Positions 24,613 to 33,412 of a DNA stretch of 64,000 nucleotides are shown piece after piece (the first letter of the stretch is position 1; each line of letters opens with the position of its first letter). Both the position numbers and the translations under genes were made by a program. This stretch comes from Ga0077527 sp964433345 (GTDB lineage Bacteria; Pseudomonadota; Gammaproteobacteria; Burkholderiales; SG8-41): assembly GCA_964433345.1 (NCBI GenBank), contig CAYSQJ010000003.1, positions 62,001 to 126,000 on the forward strand, written 5' to 3'. Under the pieces are notes generated by a model. That model searched no databases, was not told the origin of the DNA, and worked only from the letters and a program-made list of their open reading frames with translations.

Positions 24613-25207
24613 ATTTGAGCAGCAGCCGGATGTCGTGGAGCAGGGTCGGCGCACCGACCCCGTACTGCGCAAACAGCCGCAGTCGGCCCTCGCCGTCGAG
24701 GATATACGTGCCGGCCGAGTGATCCATGGTGTAGCCGCCGGAAGCCAGCTTCTGCTTCTGGAAAAAGATCTTGAACTCCTTCGCCGCGCGCGCGATCTCG
24801 TCCGCCGACCCGGTAAGACCGAGAAAGGACGGGTGAAAGGCCGGCACATAGCGCTTGAGCACGTCTGCCGTGTCACGCTCGGGATCAACCGTGACGAACA
24901 GTACCTGCAGCCGCCCGGCGTCCGGGCCGAGTTCCTTCATCACCGAGGCCATCTCCACCAGCGTCGTCGGACAGACATCAGGGCAGTGGGTGAAACCGAA
25001 AAACAGGGTGACCACCTTGCCCTTGAAATCGCCGAGCGTGCGCGGCTGGCCGTTGTGGTCGGTCAATGCGAGCGACTTGCCGAAGGAAGCCCCCGTGACA
25101 TCGGTCAGCTTGAAACGCGGCGCGTCCCGCGTCTCCGAGCATCCCCCCGCCGCCAGCATCGCTGCCGCGGCAGCAGCCAGCAGGAACCGGCGCCTTAGAT
25201 CAGACAT
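24611..25207 (-). CDS. SCO1/SenC copper chaperone for cytochrome oxidase
   Basis: 198 residues with a lipoprotein-like signal (MLAAGGC). The thioredoxin-like fold has the copper motif FTHCPDVCPTTL (CxxxC) and a distal His in TMDHSAGTYILD. SCO proteins insert or reduce copper at the CuA centre of oxidase subunit II. It is the last gene of the SURF1-ctaA-ctaB-sco run and converges with rpoH on a shared terminator. Confidence 0.95.
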   Translation of the reverse strand: MSDLRRRFLLAAAAAAMLAAGGCSETRDAPRFKLTDVTGASFGKSLALTDHNGQPRTLGDFKGKVVTLFFGFTHCPDVCPTTLVEMASVMKELGPDAGRLQVLFVTVDPERDTADVLKRYVPAFHPSFLGLTGSADEIARAAKEFKIFFQKQKLASGGYTMDHSAGTYILDGEGRLRLFAQYGVGAPTLLHDIRLLLK

Positions 25208-25217
25208 CAGCGGACTC

Positions 25218-26117
25218 TCACAGGAACAGCTGCAGGTAATGATCGATCAGCAGCGCCGCGAACAGCAGCGTCAGGTACAGGATCGAAAAGCGGAAGGTGC
25301 GGCGCGCCAGCGCGTCGCTGTAATCAGTGTAGATCTTCACCGCGTAATACATGAACACCGCACCGAGGCCCAGCGCCGCGAACAGGTACGGCAAGCCGCT
25401 CATGCGGGTGACAAAAGGCAGCGTCGAGCAGGCCAGCAGGATGATGGTGTACAGCAGCACGTGCAGGCGGGTGAACTTGTCGCCGTGGGTCACCGGCAGC
25501 ATCGGCACGCCGGCCTTGGCGTACTCGTCCTTGCGGTACAGTGCGAGCGCCCAGAAGTGCGGCGGGGTCCAGGCAAAGATGATCAGGAACAGCGTCAGCG
25601 CCTGCGGCGTCACGTCGCCGGTCACGGCGGCCCAGCCCAGCACCGGCGGCATCGCGCCGGAGGCACCGCCGATGACGATGTTCTGCGGAGTCATCGGCTT
25701 CAGGATCACCGTGTAGATGATGGCGTAACCGACGAAGGTCGCCAGAGTCAGCCACATCGTCAGCGCGTTGACCCAGTGATAGAGCAGGGCAAGGCCGATG
25801 CCGCCGACAATGCCGGAAAACACCAGTGTCTCCAGTGGCGTGATCTGGCCGCGCGGCAGCGGACGGAACTGGGTGCGGGTCATCAAGGCATCGATCTTCT
25901 GCTCGACGAGACAGTTGACCGCCGCAGCCGCTCCGGCGACCAGTGCAATGCCCAGCGTCGCCGCCATCAGTATCACCGGCGGCACCATGCCCGGGGTCGC
26001 CAGAAACATGCCGATCACCGCCGTAAAGACGATCAGCGACACCACGCGCGGCTTGGTCAGCGCGTAGAACTGCTGGATGCGGGATGATTGCGGCGAGCGG
26101 ACTGCGGTGGACGACAT
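25218..26117 (-). CDS. ctaB: Protoheme IX farnesyltransferase (haem O synthase)
   Basis: 299 residues. An UbiA-type prenyltransferase with about nine helices. It begins LTKPRVVSLIVFTAVIGMFLA, and has the Mg-diphosphate region NCLVEQKIDALMTRTQFRPLPRGQ (near residues 69-92) and WTPPHFWALALYRKDEYAKAGVPMLPVTHG. It adds a farnesyl tail to haem B. It overlaps ctaA by one base (TGATG), so both are co-translated. Confidence 0.97.
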   Translation of the reverse strand: MSSTAVRSPQSSRIQQFYALTKPRVVSLIVFTAVIGMFLATPGMVPPVILMAATLGIALVAGAAAAVNCLVEQKIDALMTRTQFRPLPRGQITPLETLVFSGIVGGIGLALLYHWVNALTMWLTLATFVGYAIIYTVILKPMTPQNIVIGGASGAMPPVLGWAAVTGDVTPQALTLFLIIFAWTPPHFWALALYRKDEYAKAGVPMLPVTHGDKFTRLHVLLYTIILLACSTLPFVTRMSGLPYLFAALGLGAVFMYYAVKIYTDYSDALARRTFRFSILYLTLLFAALLIDHYLQLFL

Positions 26118-27103
26118 CAGGAAACCGGCTTTGGGCTGAGCGCGAAGTTTATCACCACCATGGTCAGCAATAAAATCGCGGCCCCGGCATTGTGCGCGGC
26201 CGCCAGCAGCAGCGGCAGGCCGCCGAGCACATTGGCAATGCCCAGAACGATCTGCAGCAGCAGCACGGCCAGCAGCACGCCCCCAATGCGCGCCGATGCG
26301 GGATTGCGCAGCAGGAGCAGCGCGAGCGCGCCGACCACGGCCAGCGTGACCAGCGCACCCACGCGATGTGTCCAGTGAATCGCTGTGATCGCGTCATAGC
26401 TGAGATGCGTCCCGGCGGCGGTCTTGCCCAGTTCGCGCACCAGCTGGAAACCATGGCCGAAATCCATCTGCGGCAGCCACTCACCGTGGCAGGTCGGGAA
26501 ATCGGTGCAGGCCAGCGCCGCATAATTGGTCGACACCCAGCCGCCAAGCGCGATCTGGGCGATCACCACCATCAATGCAAGGATGCCCAGGGGGCGCAGT
26601 CTCGTCACTGCCGCCGGCAACGGACGCGGCACCTGCTGGCGCAGCGCCAGCAAGGCCAGCAGCGCCAGCAGCGCCATTCCGCCCAGCAGGTGCAGGGTGA
26701 CAATCACCGGTTTCAGCAGCAGCGTGACCGTCCACATGCCGAGGGCGGCCTGGAATATCACCAGTCCCAGAATCCCGGTGGCCAGCGCCGGCGACTGGCC
26801 AAGTTCGCGGCGCCGCAGCCACGCCGTCGCTGCAATCGCCAGTATCAGCAGCCCGAGCCCACCCGCGATATAACGATGGAACATTTCCTTCCAGGCCTTG
26901 CCCATGGACACCGGACCGTGGGTTCCCCCCTGCTCCTCGACTGCCTTCTCGATGTCGTCGCGCGCGTGATGCGGCGTCAGCTCGCCGTAGCAGCCGGGCC
27001 AGTCCGGACAGCCGAGGCCGGCATCGGCCAGACGCACATAGGCGCCGACCACCACCACTACCAAGGTGTATGCCACTGCAAACCAGGCGAGTTTTCGGTA
27101 CAT
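26117..27103 (-). CDS. ctaA: Haem A synthase
   Basis: 328 residues with eight predicted helices in two four-helix bundles. Candidate haem-ligand His residues lie in FHRYIAGGLG, LHLLGGM, HWTHRVGAL and AAHNAGAA. The N-terminal ADAGLGCPDWPGCYG and second ALACTDFPTCHG segments carry the paired Cys residues of COX15-type enzymes. It oxidises haem O to haem A. It lies between the Sco-like gene and ctaB in the assembly operon. Confidence 0.96.
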   Translation of the reverse strand: MYRKLAWFAVAYTLVVVVVGAYVRLADAGLGCPDWPGCYGELTPHHARDDIEKAVEEQGGTHGPVSMGKAWKEMFHRYIAGGLGLLILAIAATAWLRRRELGQSPALATGILGLVIFQAALGMWTVTLLLKPVIVTLHLLGGMALLALLALLALRQQVPRPLPAAVTRLRPLGILALMVVIAQIALGGWVSTNYAALACTDFPTCHGEWLPQMDFGHGFQLVRELGKTAAGTHLSYDAITAIHWTHRVGALVTLAVVGALALLLLRNPASARIGGVLLAVLLLQIVLGIANVLGGLPLLLAAAHNAGAAILLLTMVVINFALSPKPVS

Positions 27104-27136
27104 GTCGGGAAATCCAGTAAAAACGGAAGATGGGCG

Positions 27137-27712
27137 TCAGCCAATGCGCGATACGCGGAGCAGCCTCTGCAGGTCCTTCTTGATGCCCGTCGGATCCGCA
27201 TCGCGCGGATAACGCAGCACGATGTTGCCTAGCGGATCGACCAGGTAGATATGATCGTTCGGAGCGCCGGCGTGCGGCAGCGCCTCTAGCACCCCGCTGC
27301 CGGAGGCATTGACGAACCAGGTGCCCTCGTACTCGCTGCGCTGGCGCTCACCGGGCGTGCCGCCGTCGGTGATCAGCCAGACGCGTTCGATGCGTTCCGG
27401 ATACTTGCCCTGGGTCTTGCGCACCTGGCGGATCTGCCACAGCTTCTTGTCGCAGTACGCATCGCAGGTCGCGGCATCAATGGTGACAAAAAGCCATTTG
27501 CCGCGAAGCTGCGCAAACGAGAAGGGCTGGCCGTCGGCAAGCTTCAGCGCCGCATCAGGCAGCTGCCTGCCCTCGACGAGTTCGCCGTAATTGACACGCC
27601 CGTCGGGTTGGTAAAAGTAATACGCCGCAAAGGACAGCACGAAGGGCGCAATGCACACCGCCGCAACCAGCCAAAGGGTTTTACGGCTTTGCGGACGTGA
27701 TTCGTTTGACAT
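27137..27712 (-). CDS. Sco-like cytochrome oxidase assembly membrane protein
   Basis: 191 residues. An N-terminal helix (LWLVAAVCIAPFVLSFAAYYFY) is followed by a thioredoxin-like periplasmic domain: NYGELVEGRQLPD, KWLFVTIDAATCDAYCDKKL with a CxxxC pair, and NDHIYLVDPLGNIVLRYP. It resembles SCO1 in layout but is more divergent. It overlaps the end of SURF1 by 32 bp and precedes ctaA, so it belongs to oxidase assembly. Copper or thiol handling is inferred. Confidence 0.8.
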   Translation of the reverse strand: MSNESRPQSRKTLWLVAAVCIAPFVLSFAAYYFYQPDGRVNYGELVEGRQLPDAALKLADGQPFSFAQLRGKWLFVTIDAATCDAYCDKKLWQIRQVRKTQGKYPERIERVWLITDGGTPGERQRSEYEGTWFVNASGSGVLEALPHAGAPNDHIYLVDPLGNIVLRYPRDADPTGIKKDLQRLLRVSRIG

Positions 27713-28409
27713 GGGTCACCAGGTAATAGACAAAGATCGCGAGGCTCAGCGCGTACCACTGGAATGCATAGGCAAGGTGGGTGTTGCGGCCGAGATCGGG
27801 ACGATTCCATTCGCGCACCAGACCGTCATCCGCCGGGCTGGTCTGCTGCACCACGACCGGTTGCAGTTCAAGCCCGGTTGCCTGCCGGTAACGCTCGTAA
27901 ACGAGGTTTTGCCAGAGATTGCCTTCGGCAACCTTGGTCGACAGTTCGAGATAGCGTTCGCTCCAGGCAACGGCAATGCCCTGCACCACCTGCTCGCCCG
28001 CAGGCGTTATCACCTCGGGCAGGCTGCGGTCGCGCGGACCGGCGACCCAGCCGCGGTTGACCAGTACACGCCGGTCCGATCCCGCAATCCGCAGCGGCGT
28101 CGCCACATGAAAACCCGGCTGGTGCCTGTAAATCCGGTTGTCGATGAAAACCGTGTATTTCGGCTCAAACGTACCCCGCACTTCCACCCGCCGCAGCAGC
28201 AGTTCGTCACGGTCGGCCGCGCCGGGACCGATGCGGACCACCGGCTGCCGCCCGAGCAGCTCGTAGCGTGACTGCAGCGCTTCCTTGTACTGGGCGCGTC
28301 CCACCTGCCACTGGCCCAGCGCCAGCGTCAGCGCAATGCCGGCGGCAGCCGCCAGCGTCCACCAGAGGCGGGGCCGGAACTCGAAACCTGCAAATCCAAT
28401 CGAAACCAC
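27681..28409 (-). CDS. SURF1 family cytochrome oxidase assembly protein
   Basis: About 242 residues. Two helices, N-terminal (LWWTLAAAAGIALTLALGQWQVGRAQ, containing the family GQWQ-x-x-R) and C-terminal (YAFQWYALSLAIFVYYLVTHVKR), flank the periplasmic part with NRGWVAGPRDRS. SURF1 helps haem A insertion into subunit I. The start is uncertain: I used GTG 28409; a TTG at 28451 is the furthest possible and no in-frame ATG exists upstream. It diverges from the small plus-strand gene at 28457. Confidence 0.88.
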   Translation of the reverse strand: MVSIGFAGFEFRPRLWWTLAAAAGIALTLALGQWQVGRAQYKEALQSRYELLGRQPVVRIGPGAADRDELLLRRVEVRGTFEPKYTVFIDNRIYRHQPGFHVATPLRIAGSDRRVLVNRGWVAGPRDRSLPEVITPAGEQVVQGIAVAWSERYLELSTKVAEGNLWQNLVYERYRQATGLELQPVVVQQTSPADDGLVREWNRPDLGRNTHLAYAFQWYALSLAIFVYYLVTHVKRITSAKP

Positions 28410-28456
28410 CTGCGGACCTCGGCCTCGGCTTGGGTTAAACTCGGCGCGCAAACATC

Positions 28457-28651
28457 ATGCGCATCATTGTCATACTGTTCATACTCGTCATCCTGGGCAG
28501 CCTGGGCTCGGCGCTGTATTACATGCTGAAGGACCGCGGCACCACGACGCGCACCGCCAAGGCGCTGACGGTCCGTGTCGCGCTGTCGGTAATCCTCTTC
28601 CTGCTGCTGATGATCGGCTTCCAGACCGGCCTGATCAACACGCGCCTCTAG
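28457..28651 (+). CDS. Twin-transmembrane protein (DUF2909)
   Basis: 64 residues with two hydrophobic helices (IIVILFILVILGSLGSALYYML and VRVALSVILFLLLMIGFQTGL) joined by a basic loop (KDRGTTTRTAKALT). DUF2909 proteins occur next to SURF1 and oxidase subunit III genes, as here, so an oxidase-related membrane role is likely but unproven. It is the only plus-strand gene between the oxidase and assembly operons and runs toward the ctaE terminator. Confidence 0.82.
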   Translation: MRIIVILFILVILGSLGSALYYMLKDRGTTTRTAKALTVRVALSVILFLLLMIGFQTGLINTRL

Positions 28652-28717
28652 GCCCCCCGCCTTCAGCTTCGACCGCGGCAGCCTGGCCGCGTTCGGGCCA
28701 CAGCGCGGCCGGCCCTT

Positions 28718-28744
28718 AAAAAAAACGCCGCGTTTGCCGCGGCG
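28718..28744 (-). terminator. Terminator of the cytochrome oxidase operon
   Basis: Minus strand: CGCCGCG, a 5-base loop, CGCGGCG (7 perfect pairs) and eight T residues (28725-28718). It is 85 bp beyond the ctaE stop. Confidence 0.88.
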
Positions 28745-28828
28745 CCCAATCCCCGAGCAGGGGACCTCCTCCCCGTGCGAGACGCGCTTTTCTCCTGACT
28801 CCGGTTCGCGCGGCCCGCTACCTCGACC

Positions 28829-29683
28829 TTAAAGCCAGTACACCACCACGAACAGCAGCAGCCAGACCACGTCGACGAAGTGCCAGTACCAAGCGACGCC
28901 CTCGAAACCGAAGTGGTTCTCAGGGGTGAAATGGCCGGCAACGCTGCGAAACAGGATGACCCACAGCATGATCGTGCCCACCGTCACGTGAAAACCGTGG
29001 AATCCGGTAAGCAGGTAGAAGGTGGCCCCGTAAGCTCCCATGGTCAGCTTGAGGTTGAGATCATTGTAGGCATGCACGTATTCGTAAATCTGGAAGCCGA
29101 GGAAGACCATGCCCAGGGCGATGGTCAGCACCAGGCCCCAGATCAGCTGCCAGCGGCTGTTCTTCAACAAGCCCCAGTGCGCCCAGGTGATCGTCACACC
29201 GGACAGCAGCAGCAGGGCCGTATTGAACGCCGGGATGCCCCAGGCGCCCATCGGTGAAAAGGTTTCCTTGATGCCGGGGCCGGTTGCCGGCCAATCGGGC
29301 TTGAAGCCCGGCCACAACAGCTCCTGGTGCTCCAGCGAACCCAGGTCAGGCACTGATATCGCCCGCATGTAGAACAGCGCGCCGAAGAAGGCCGCAAAAA
29401 ACATCACTTCCGAAAAAATGAACCAGCCCATGCCCCAGCGGAAGGAAACATCGACCTTCTTGTTGTACTTGCCAGCCTCCGACTCGTGGGCCACGGCAGT
29501 GAACCAGCCGGCGAACATGAAGAACAGGATCAGGAAGCCTATGCCGAGCAGGACGTATCCGAGCGGCATCTTGTTGACCGAGAACGAGGCCCCGAATCCG
29601 AGGAAACCCAGCGCGACCGAGGCCACGATCGGCCAATGCGAAGGTTGCGGCAGGTAATAGTTGCCTGAAGCTTGACTGGACAT
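28829..29683 (-). CDS. ctaE: Cytochrome c oxidase subunit III
   Basis: 284 residues with about seven helices. It begins NYYLPQPSHWPIVASVALGFLGFG and ends in FGFEGVAWYWHFVDVVWLLLFVVVYWL, the strongly conserved C-terminus. It stabilises the oxidase and proton uptake. It is the last gene of the DUF2244-ctaC-ctaD-small ORF-ctaG-DUF2970-ctaE operon. Confidence 0.97.
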   Translation of the reverse strand: MSSQASGNYYLPQPSHWPIVASVALGFLGFGASFSVNKMPLGYVLLGIGFLILFFMFAGWFTAVAHESEAGKYNKKVDVSFRWGMGWFIFSEVMFFAAFFGALFYMRAISVPDLGSLEHQELLWPGFKPDWPATGPGIKETFSPMGAWGIPAFNTALLLLSGVTITWAHWGLLKNSRWQLIWGLVLTIALGMVFLGFQIYEYVHAYNDLNLKLTMGAYGATFYLLTGFHGFHVTVGTIMLWVILFRSVAGHFTPENHFGFEGVAWYWHFVDVVWLLLFVVVYWL

Positions 29684-29729
29684 GCTTGTTTCTCCCCTGA
29701 ATCCCTTTGATAGATTGCCCGTGGGCCGG

Positions 29730-29936
29730 TCAGCGAATGACCAACTGCACGACGCTCACCACCGTGAGCACAAAAAGCATCGCCGCCATCACGCCGACAA
29801 TAATGACCTGCAGCGGCGACACCTCGAGCTTCTCGTGCTCGGAGCGCTTGCGTATCCCGAGAAAGGCCGAAAGCACCATGCGCACCACCTGGAACAGCGT
29901 GGCCTTGCGCGGACCGTCGTTCACGACGCCCTCCAT
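29730..29936 (-). CDS. DUF2970 membrane protein
   Basis: 68 residues. A basic N-terminal amphipathic part (TLFQVVRMVLSAFLGIRKRSEHEK) and one C-terminal helix (LQVIIVGVMAAMLFVLTVVSVVQLVI). DUF2970 genes lie between ctaG and ctaE in betaproteobacteria. The start overlaps the ctaG stop by one base (TGATG). The role is unknown but tied to oxidase assembly by position. Confidence 0.85.
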   Translation of the reverse strand: MEGVVNDGPRKATLFQVVRMVLSAFLGIRKRSEHEKLEVSPLQVIIVGVMAAMLFVLTVVSVVQLVIR

Positions 29937-30490
29937 CAGCCCTGCCCGCCGCTTTTTGCCGGCGCCGTCGATGCGCCCTTGACCTCGAAAAAGGTGTAGG
30001 ACAGCGTGATCGTGTTCACATCGTCGGGCAGGGTCGAATCGATGACGAATTGCACCGGCATGCGTTTGCCCTCACCGGCCTGCAAGGGCTGCTGGCGGAA
30101 GCAGAAGCATTCCAGCTTCTTCACGAATGGTGCGGCATGCTTGGGGCCGTAACTCGGAATGGCCTGACCGACGATCGCCTTGTCGCCATTGTTCTTGACT
30201 TCATACTCGATCTGCACCATCTCGCCGGGATGCACGCGCACGCTGCGCTGCACCGGCCGGAAATCCCATTCCAGTCCGTGCGAATTGGAATCGAACTCCA
30301 GCGTCACCCAGCGCGACTTGTCGACCTGGGTGTTCTCGACGGCGGCGGCCGGCTTGATCAGGTTGTTGATTCCGGTGACCTCGCAGATTTTCTCGTAGAA
30401 CGGCACCAGAGCGAAGCCGAAGCCGAACATCGCCACTGCGAAAATCGACAGCCGGACCATCATCCTGCGGTTGGCGCGTTCGGTTTTCAT
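29936..30490 (-). CDS. ctaG: Cytochrome c oxidase assembly protein CtaG/Cox11
   Basis: 184 residues from ATG 30490. One N-terminal helix (LSIFAVAMFGFGFALVPFYEKICE) and a periplasmic beta domain with the copper-binding motif KLECFCFRQQPLQAGE, then the end TLSYTFFEV. Cox11 delivers copper to CuB of subunit I. The start overlaps the 37-residue gene's stop (ATGA). A frame opens upstream to 30550, but the family start is at MKTERANRRM. Confidence 0.95.
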   Translation of the reverse strand: MKTERANRRMMVRLSIFAVAMFGFGFALVPFYEKICEVTGINNLIKPAAAVENTQVDKSRWVTLEFDSNSHGLEWDFRPVQRSVRVHPGEMVQIEYEVKNNGDKAIVGQAIPSYGPKHAAPFVKKLECFCFRQQPLQAGEGKRMPVQFVIDSTLPDDVNTITLSYTFFEVKGASTAPAKSGGQG

Positions 30491-30600
30491 CTTGCAAGCA
30501 GGTAGTACTTGATCATGACGCCGAAGAAAAAGCCGGCAACAATCAGCCACAGCACGATAGCCGTGCGCCGATTGTTGCGCTTTATCTCCGCCGGAACCAT
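30487..30600 (-). CDS. Small cytochrome oxidase assembly protein (37 residues)
   Basis: ATG 30600 to TGA 30487 encodes 37 residues: a basic N-terminus (VPAEIKRNNRRTA) and one helix (IVLWLIVAGFFFGVMIKYYLLA). It sits 3 bp after the ctaD stop and overlaps the ctaG start by four bases, so it must be co-translated. Small single-helix proteins occupy this place in betaproteobacterial oxidase operons. The exact role in oxidase assembly is inferred. Confidence 0.8.
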   Translation of the reverse strand: MVPAEIKRNNRRTAIVLWLIVAGFFFGVMIKYYLLAR

Positions 30601-30603
30601 CAC

Positions 30604-32190
30604 TTACTTCAGCACCGGCGGGGTTTCAAAGCTGTGCCAGGGCGCCGGGGTCGGCAGATGAGTCCACTCCAGGCTGTCAGCGCCCTCCCAGGGCTTGTCC
30701 GGAGCCTTCTCGCCGCTGCGGATGCACTTGATCACGATGTAGAGGAACAGCAGCTGCGACAGGCCGAATCCCCAGGCGCCGATCGTGGAGATCGCGTTGA
30801 ACTCCGCGAACTGCAGGGCATAGTCGGGAATCCGCCGCGGCATGCCGGCAAGGCCGAGGAAGTGCTGGACGAAAAAGGTGACGTTGAAGAACACCAGTGA
30901 CAGCCAGAAGTGCCACTTGCCCAGCGTCTCGTTGTACATCCTGCCCGTCCACTTCGGCAGCCAGAAGTAGATTCCGGCAAAAGCCGAGAACAGCGCGCCG
31001 GCAACCATCACGTAATGGAAGTGCGCCACCACGTAGTACGTGTCATGCAGCTGCACGTCCACCGGGGTGATCGACAGCACGAGGCCGGTAAAGCCGCCCA
31101 GCGTGAACAGGAACAGGAAACCGATCGCGAACAGCATCGGCGTCTCGAAGGTCATCGAGCCCTTCCACATGGTCGCCACCCAGTTGAACACCTTGACACC
31201 GGTGGGCACCGCGATCAGCACCGTCGCATACATGAAATACAGCTGGGCCTCCACCGGCATGCCGGCGGTGTACATGTGATGCGCCCAGACCATGAACGAC
31301 AGGATCGCGATCGAGGCCGTGGCATAGACCATCGACGCATAGCCGAACAGCGGCTTGCGCGCGAACGCGGGGATCACCTGCGACACCACGCCAAAGGCGG
31401 GAATCGCGATGATGTAGACCTCGGGATGTCCGAAGAACCAGAAAATGTGCTGATACAGCACCGGGTCGCCGCCGCCCGCGGCGTTGAAGAAGTGGGTGCC
31501 GAAATGGCGGTCGGTCAGTGTCATCGTCACCGCACCGGCAAGAACCGGCATCACCGCGACCAGCAGGTAGGCGGTAATCAGCCAGGTCCAGCAGAACAGC
31601 GGCATCTTCATCAGCGTCATCCCGGGGGCGCGCATGTTGAGGATGGTGGTGATGATGTTGATCGAGCCCATGATCGACGAAATGCCGAGGATGTGCACGG
31701 CGAAAATCGTCAGGTCCATCGCCGGCCCGGCCTGGGTCGAGAGCGGCGCATACATCGTCCAGCCCACGCCGGCACCGCCGCCGGGCATGAACTGGGCGGC
31801 AATCAGCAACAGGGCGGCAGGAGGAAGCAGCCAGAACGACAGGTTGTTCATCCGCGGGAAGGCCATGTCGGGCGCGCCGATCTGCATCGGGATCAGCCAG
31901 TTCGCGAAACCCACGAAGGCCGGCATGATCGCGCCGAACACCATGATCAGGCCGTGGTAGGTGGTCATCGAGTTGAAGAAGTCCGGCTGCACGATCTGCA
32001 GGCCGGGCTGGAACAGCTCGGAACGGATGATCAGCGCCATCACGCCGCCGACCAGGAACATCGTGAAGCTGAACCACAGGTACATCGTGCCGATGTCCTT
32101 GTGATTGGTCGATTTGACCCAGCGCATGATCCCCGTGGGATGGCCGTGGGCGTGATCGTCGTGACCGTGGTGTGCGTGTGCTGCTTCCAT
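30604..32190 (-). CDS. ctaD: Cytochrome c oxidase subunit I (aa3 type)
   Basis: 528 residues, about 12 helices. Haem and CuB ligands are visible: MTTYHGLIMVFG (low-spin haem His), FFGHPEVYIIAIPAFG with the proton-pathway Glu, AHHMYTAG (CuB His pair) and DTYYVVAHFHYVM. The Glu in GHPEVY marks the A1 family. The N-terminus is His-rich (HAHHGHDDHAHGHPTG), a possible metal-binding tail. AGGAG precedes ATG 32190. It is the catalytic subunit, between ctaC and the small assembly gene. Confidence 0.98.
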   Translation of the reverse strand: MEAAHAHHGHDDHAHGHPTGIMRWVKSTNHKDIGTMYLWFSFTMFLVGGVMALIIRSELFQPGLQIVQPDFFNSMTTYHGLIMVFGAIMPAFVGFANWLIPMQIGAPDMAFPRMNNLSFWLLPPAALLLIAAQFMPGGGAGVGWTMYAPLSTQAGPAMDLTIFAVHILGISSIMGSINIITTILNMRAPGMTLMKMPLFCWTWLITAYLLVAVMPVLAGAVTMTLTDRHFGTHFFNAAGGGDPVLYQHIFWFFGHPEVYIIAIPAFGVVSQVIPAFARKPLFGYASMVYATASIAILSFMVWAHHMYTAGMPVEAQLYFMYATVLIAVPTGVKVFNWVATMWKGSMTFETPMLFAIGFLFLFTLGGFTGLVLSITPVDVQLHDTYYVVAHFHYVMVAGALFSAFAGIYFWLPKWTGRMYNETLGKWHFWLSLVFFNVTFFVQHFLGLAGMPRRIPDYALQFAEFNAISTIGAWGFGLSQLLFLYIVIKCIRSGEKAPDKPWEGADSLEWTHLPTPAPWHSFETPPVLK

Positions 32191-32228
32191 TTGGGAGTCT
32201 CCTGGAGCCTGTATTCGTTGCGTGCCGT

Positions 32229-33380
32229 TTAGCGCAGGGCCTTGACTTCGGCGGGGGCGACCATGTCGCCGGTCTTGTTGTTCCAGCTGTTGCGGGTGTA
32301 GGTGACCACCGCAGCCAGGTCAACATCCGACAGGTGCTTGAACGCATTCATCGCAGTGCCCTGCTTGCCGTTGAGCACCAGCTTGATCTGTTCTTCTTTC
32401 GGGCCCGCAACCAGCTTCGAACCCGACAGCGCCGGGAAGGCGCCGGGGACGCCCATGCCGGTCGCCTGGTGGCAGGCCACGCAGTTCTGGGCATAGATTT
32501 TCTCGCCATGGGCCTTGAGGTCCTCTGCGGTCCATGTCTTGTTGGGATCAACCTTGGTCGCGGCCGCTTTCTTCTGCTGGGAATTGACCCATGCGGTGTA
32601 CTGCGCCGGCTCCACCACTTCGACGACGATGGGCATGAAACCGTGATCCTTGCCGCAGAGCTCCGCGCACTGGCCGCGGAAGATGCCGGTTCTTTCGGCC
32701 TTGAACCAGGTGTCGCGGATGAATCCCGGAACCGCATCCTGCTTGACCGCCAATGCCGGTACATACCAGGCATGAATAACGTCGGCCGCCGTGACCAGGA
32801 CGCGAACTTTCTTGCCGACCGGCACCACGACGTGGGTATCGGTTTCCAGCAGGTAATTGGGATTGGCGTTGCGGCCCGCCACATCGCTGCCGTCGATCTG
32901 CGCACGGGGCGTCGAGAGGGTGCTGTAGAAGCTGATGCCTTCGCCCTCGCCCTTGAGGTAGTCGTAACCCCATTTCCACTGGTAACCGGTCGCCTTGATG
33001 GTCATGTCCGGTTCCGAGGTGTCACGCATCGCGATCAGCGTGCCGGTCGCCGGCACCGCAAGCGCAATCAGGATCAGGAAAGGGATCAGCGTCCACGCCA
33101 CTTCTACTGCCGTGTTCTCGTGGAACTGGGCCGCCTTGTGGCCCACCGACTTGCGGTGCTTGAACACGGCGTAGAACATGAAACCGAAGACGCCGATGAA
33201 AATGATGAAGCAGATGACCGTGATGATGGTATGAAGATCGTAGATCTTCTCGCCAAGCAGGGTGTGCGGCGTCTGCAGATTAAGCTGGTAATGATTAAGC
33301 TGGCTGTTAGCCCAGGTCGCCGCCGACCAGAAAAACAGCGCACCCGCTGCCACCCAACTCTTGATCCCCTTGATGCCCAT
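32229..33380 (-). CDS. ctaC: Cytochrome c oxidase subunit II with C-terminal cytochrome c domain
   Basis: 383 residues from ATG 33380 with GGGGGA just upstream. A signal or first helix, two membrane segments, a CuA domain with GQCAELCGKDHGFMP (Cys pair, His and Met ligands), then a fused cytochrome c domain with haem motif CVACH and the distal Met region near the end. The fusion places this oxidase in the caa3-like group of enzymes with covalent haem c on subunit II. A frame opens at TTG 33416, but the ribosome site selects 33380. First structural subunit of the operon, after DUF2244. Confidence 0.96.
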   Translation of the reverse strand: MGIKGIKSWVAAGALFFWSAATWANSQLNHYQLNLQTPHTLLGEKIYDLHTIITVICFIIFIGVFGFMFYAVFKHRKSVGHKAAQFHENTAVEVAWTLIPFLILIALAVPATGTLIAMRDTSEPDMTIKATGYQWKWGYDYLKGEGEGISFYSTLSTPRAQIDGSDVAGRNANPNYLLETDTHVVVPVGKKVRVLVTAADVIHAWYVPALAVKQDAVPGFIRDTWFKAERTGIFRGQCAELCGKDHGFMPIVVEVVEPAQYTAWVNSQQKKAAATKVDPNKTWTAEDLKAHGEKIYAQNCVACHQATGMGVPGAFPALSGSKLVAGPKEEQIKLVLNGKQGTAMNAFKHLSDVDLAAVVTYTRNSWNNKTGDMVAPAEVKALR

Positions 33381-33412
33381 TCTTCCCCCGCTCGAAATAC
33401 CCGATTGATCCG

